DNA from: Actinomycetes bacterium
GTDB taxonomy: Bacteria > Actinomycetota > Acidimicrobiia > Acidimicrobiales > Palsa-688
Direction of reading: 5' to 3'
Length of the DNA: 6,558 nt
Assembly: GCA_021827225.1 (NCBI GenBank)
Contig: JAKAXG010000249.1
Span: forward strand, 1 to 6,558
Below are positions 5,479 to 6,558 of the stretch, one piece after another. The notes under the pieces were generated by a model. It was given only the letters and a program-made list of their open reading frames with translations, made no database searches and was not told the origin of the DNA. The stretch's first letter is position 1; the number at the start of each line of letters is the position of its first letter. A program made the translations under genes and the position numbers.

Positions 5479-6558
5479 TCAGGACGCGACCATCTCGGTG
5501 GTGCCGTCCTCGGCGATGACCGCCCGGCGGGCGGAGAGCATCCCGAACCAGAGGGTGAGCGCCGTGAGCGCCGACAGCAGACCGACCGACGCCCCCCAGG
5601 AGCGGGTAGCGGAGTGCAGAAGCCCGGCCGCCAGGGGACCGGCCGTGGCGATCAGGTAGCCGGTGCCCTGGGCCATGCTGGACAGCGCCCCGGCCACGGC
5701 CGGCGTCCGGGCCCTGGCCATGATGAAGTACAGCGCCAGGGCGATGCTGACCCCCTGTCCCAGCCCGAGGAGGAACGCCAGTGGCAGGGCCGCTCCCAGC
5801 GGCACGAAGAGGGGGGCCACGGTAGCCACCACGCTGACGACGGCGGCGGCCGCCAGGACCGGACGGTCGATGCCGAAGCGGGCCACCAGGACGGGCGCGG
5901 CCACCGCGGTGATCACCCCTCCCACGCTGAGCATGGTGTTGACCAGACCGGCGGTGGAGGGGTCCAGCCCGCGGCTGCGGTACAGATCGGGGAGTATCGA
6001 GAGCGTGCCGTAGTAGGTGAGGCTCTGCAGGCCCATGAAGGCGGTGACGCTCCAGGCGAGCGGGGACCGGCGCAGCGACACCATCACCCCCCGGCTGGCC
6101 AGGTCGGGCACCGTGTGGCCGCCCAGCTGCGGCAGCCACACCAGAAGCGCCAGCACCGCCGGAGCCGCCCACACCCCGAGCGGCAGCCCTATCGAGTGGT
6201 GACCGACCCGGTAGAGCGGCACGCTCACCGCCGAGCCGACCATGGCGCCCAGGTAGAGCATGGCCAGGTAGGCGCCGAGGAGGTGGGCGGCCCGGTCCGG
6301 GGCCCGGCGCTTCACCAGGCTGGAGAGGAGGACGTTCATGAGGGCGATGCCCGCGGCGCTCAGCACCGTTCCGAACAGGAAGGCGCCGCCCGGAGCGGCG
6401 GCCCGCAACGCCTGGCCCAGCGCCACCGCGGTGATGGCCACCCCGAGGCCCCTCTCGTCACCGAAGCGTCGTCCGACCCAGCCGGCCACCGGTGAGAACA
6501 CCCCGAAGCACAGCACCGGGATGGTGGTGACCACCGTCAGCATGACCCCCGAGTAGCC
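5479..6558 (-). CDS. CynX/NimT-type MFS transporter (N-terminus outside window)
   Basis: This is a cytoplasmic-membrane MFS transporter of the cyanate-porter (CynX/NimT/YeaN) group. The reading frame stays open to the right edge, giving 359 residues from GYSGVM. An in-frame ATG at 6543 is not the real start, because family members carry one more helix and loop, about 40-50 residues, before this point. Family signatures, numbered from the edge, are TTIPVLCFGVFSPVAG (11-26) leading into GRRFGDERG (29-37), a motif-A-like loop. They continue with NVLLSSLVKRRAP (75-87), FMGLQSLTYYGTL (174-186), LGLGQGVSIALAL (274-286) and SSMAQGTGYLIATAGP (293-308). The usual WLP after TM7 is ILP here. Known members move cyanate, nitroimidazole-like or other small organic anions; the substrate here is not predictable, and no cynS-like cyanase gene is visible. 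The next gene on this strand, the repeat protein, starts 137 bases downstream. Confidence 0.9.
   Translation of the reverse strand, partial: GYSGVMLTVVTTIPVLCFGVFSPVAGWVGRRFGDERGLGVAITAVALGQALRAAAPGGAFLFGTVLSAAGIALMNVLLSSLVKRRAPDRAAHLLGAYLAMLYLGAMVGSAVSVPLYRVGHHSIGLPLGVWAAPAVLALLVWLPQLGGHTVPDLASRGVMVSLRRSPLAWSVTAFMGLQSLTYYGTLSILPDLYRSRGLDPSTAGLVNTMLSVGGVITAVAAPVLVARFGIDRPVLAAAAVVSVVATVAPLFVPLGAALPLAFLLGLGQGVSIALALYFIMARARTPAVAGALSSMAQGTGYLIATAGPLAAGLLHSATRSWGASVGLLSALTALTLWFGMLSARRAVIAEDGTTEMVAS

Noticed and set aside
3236..5659. Very long plus-strand open frame crossing three genes
   Set aside because: It runs through the exporter in the wrong frame and then antisense to the repeat protein and the CynX-like gene, with biased composition and no domain; a shadow of high GC.
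1..6558. Search for a defence, mobile or biosynthetic system
   Set aside because: No nuclease, transposase, integrase, toxin-antitoxin, CRISPR repeat or assembly-line enzyme was seen; the genes are transporters, one PLP enzyme and one secreted repeat protein.

Overview
This is a very GC-rich window (about 70% G+C by eye, with strong G/C bias at third codon positions), which points to an actinobacterium. The secreted protein at 4373-5341 is built from GYW...DGGVFSFGDA repeats, a type I associate mainly with Acidimicrobiia and related uncultured actinobacteria. That placement is a recollection about a family, not a search result. I see no rRNA, tRNA, CRISPR array, insertion sequence or phage gene.

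Layout. Bases 1-1357 (minus strand, C-terminus beyond the left edge) encode an APC-superfamily permease of the KimA/YdaO potassium-transporter type. Its 5' end faces a 200-base divergent intergenic region rich in small inverted repeats. On the plus strand, 1615-2715 encodes a fold-type III PLP enzyme of the D-serine dehydratase / D-threonine aldolase-like family. It is followed 62 bases later by a 14-TM DHA2-family drug/metabolite exporter (2778-4358), and the two probably form an operon. This pair runs convergently into the secreted beta-propeller-like repeat protein (minus strand, 5341-4373). The 14-base gap between the two stop codons lies in the loop of a GC-rich hairpin that contains both stops. 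Upstream of the repeat protein is a 137-base gap with a perfect 7-bp stem-loop. The right edge (5479-6558, minus strand) is a CynX/NimT-type MFS transporter whose N-terminus lies outside the window.

How the genes may work together. Three of the five genes are membrane transporters, one is a cytosolic amino-acid enzyme and one is an exported repeat protein. The only pairing the sequence supports is the PLP enzyme with the DHA2 exporter (same strand, short gap); the substrate of either is unknown. The other genes are in separate or opposing transcription units. I see no sign of a defence island, a biosynthetic cluster or a new multi-gene system. The most interesting points are a probable non-canonical AUC start and a lost acidic residue in the KimA-like permease, the stop-codon-containing hairpin between convergent genes, and the apparently circularly closed six-repeat architecture of the secreted protein.
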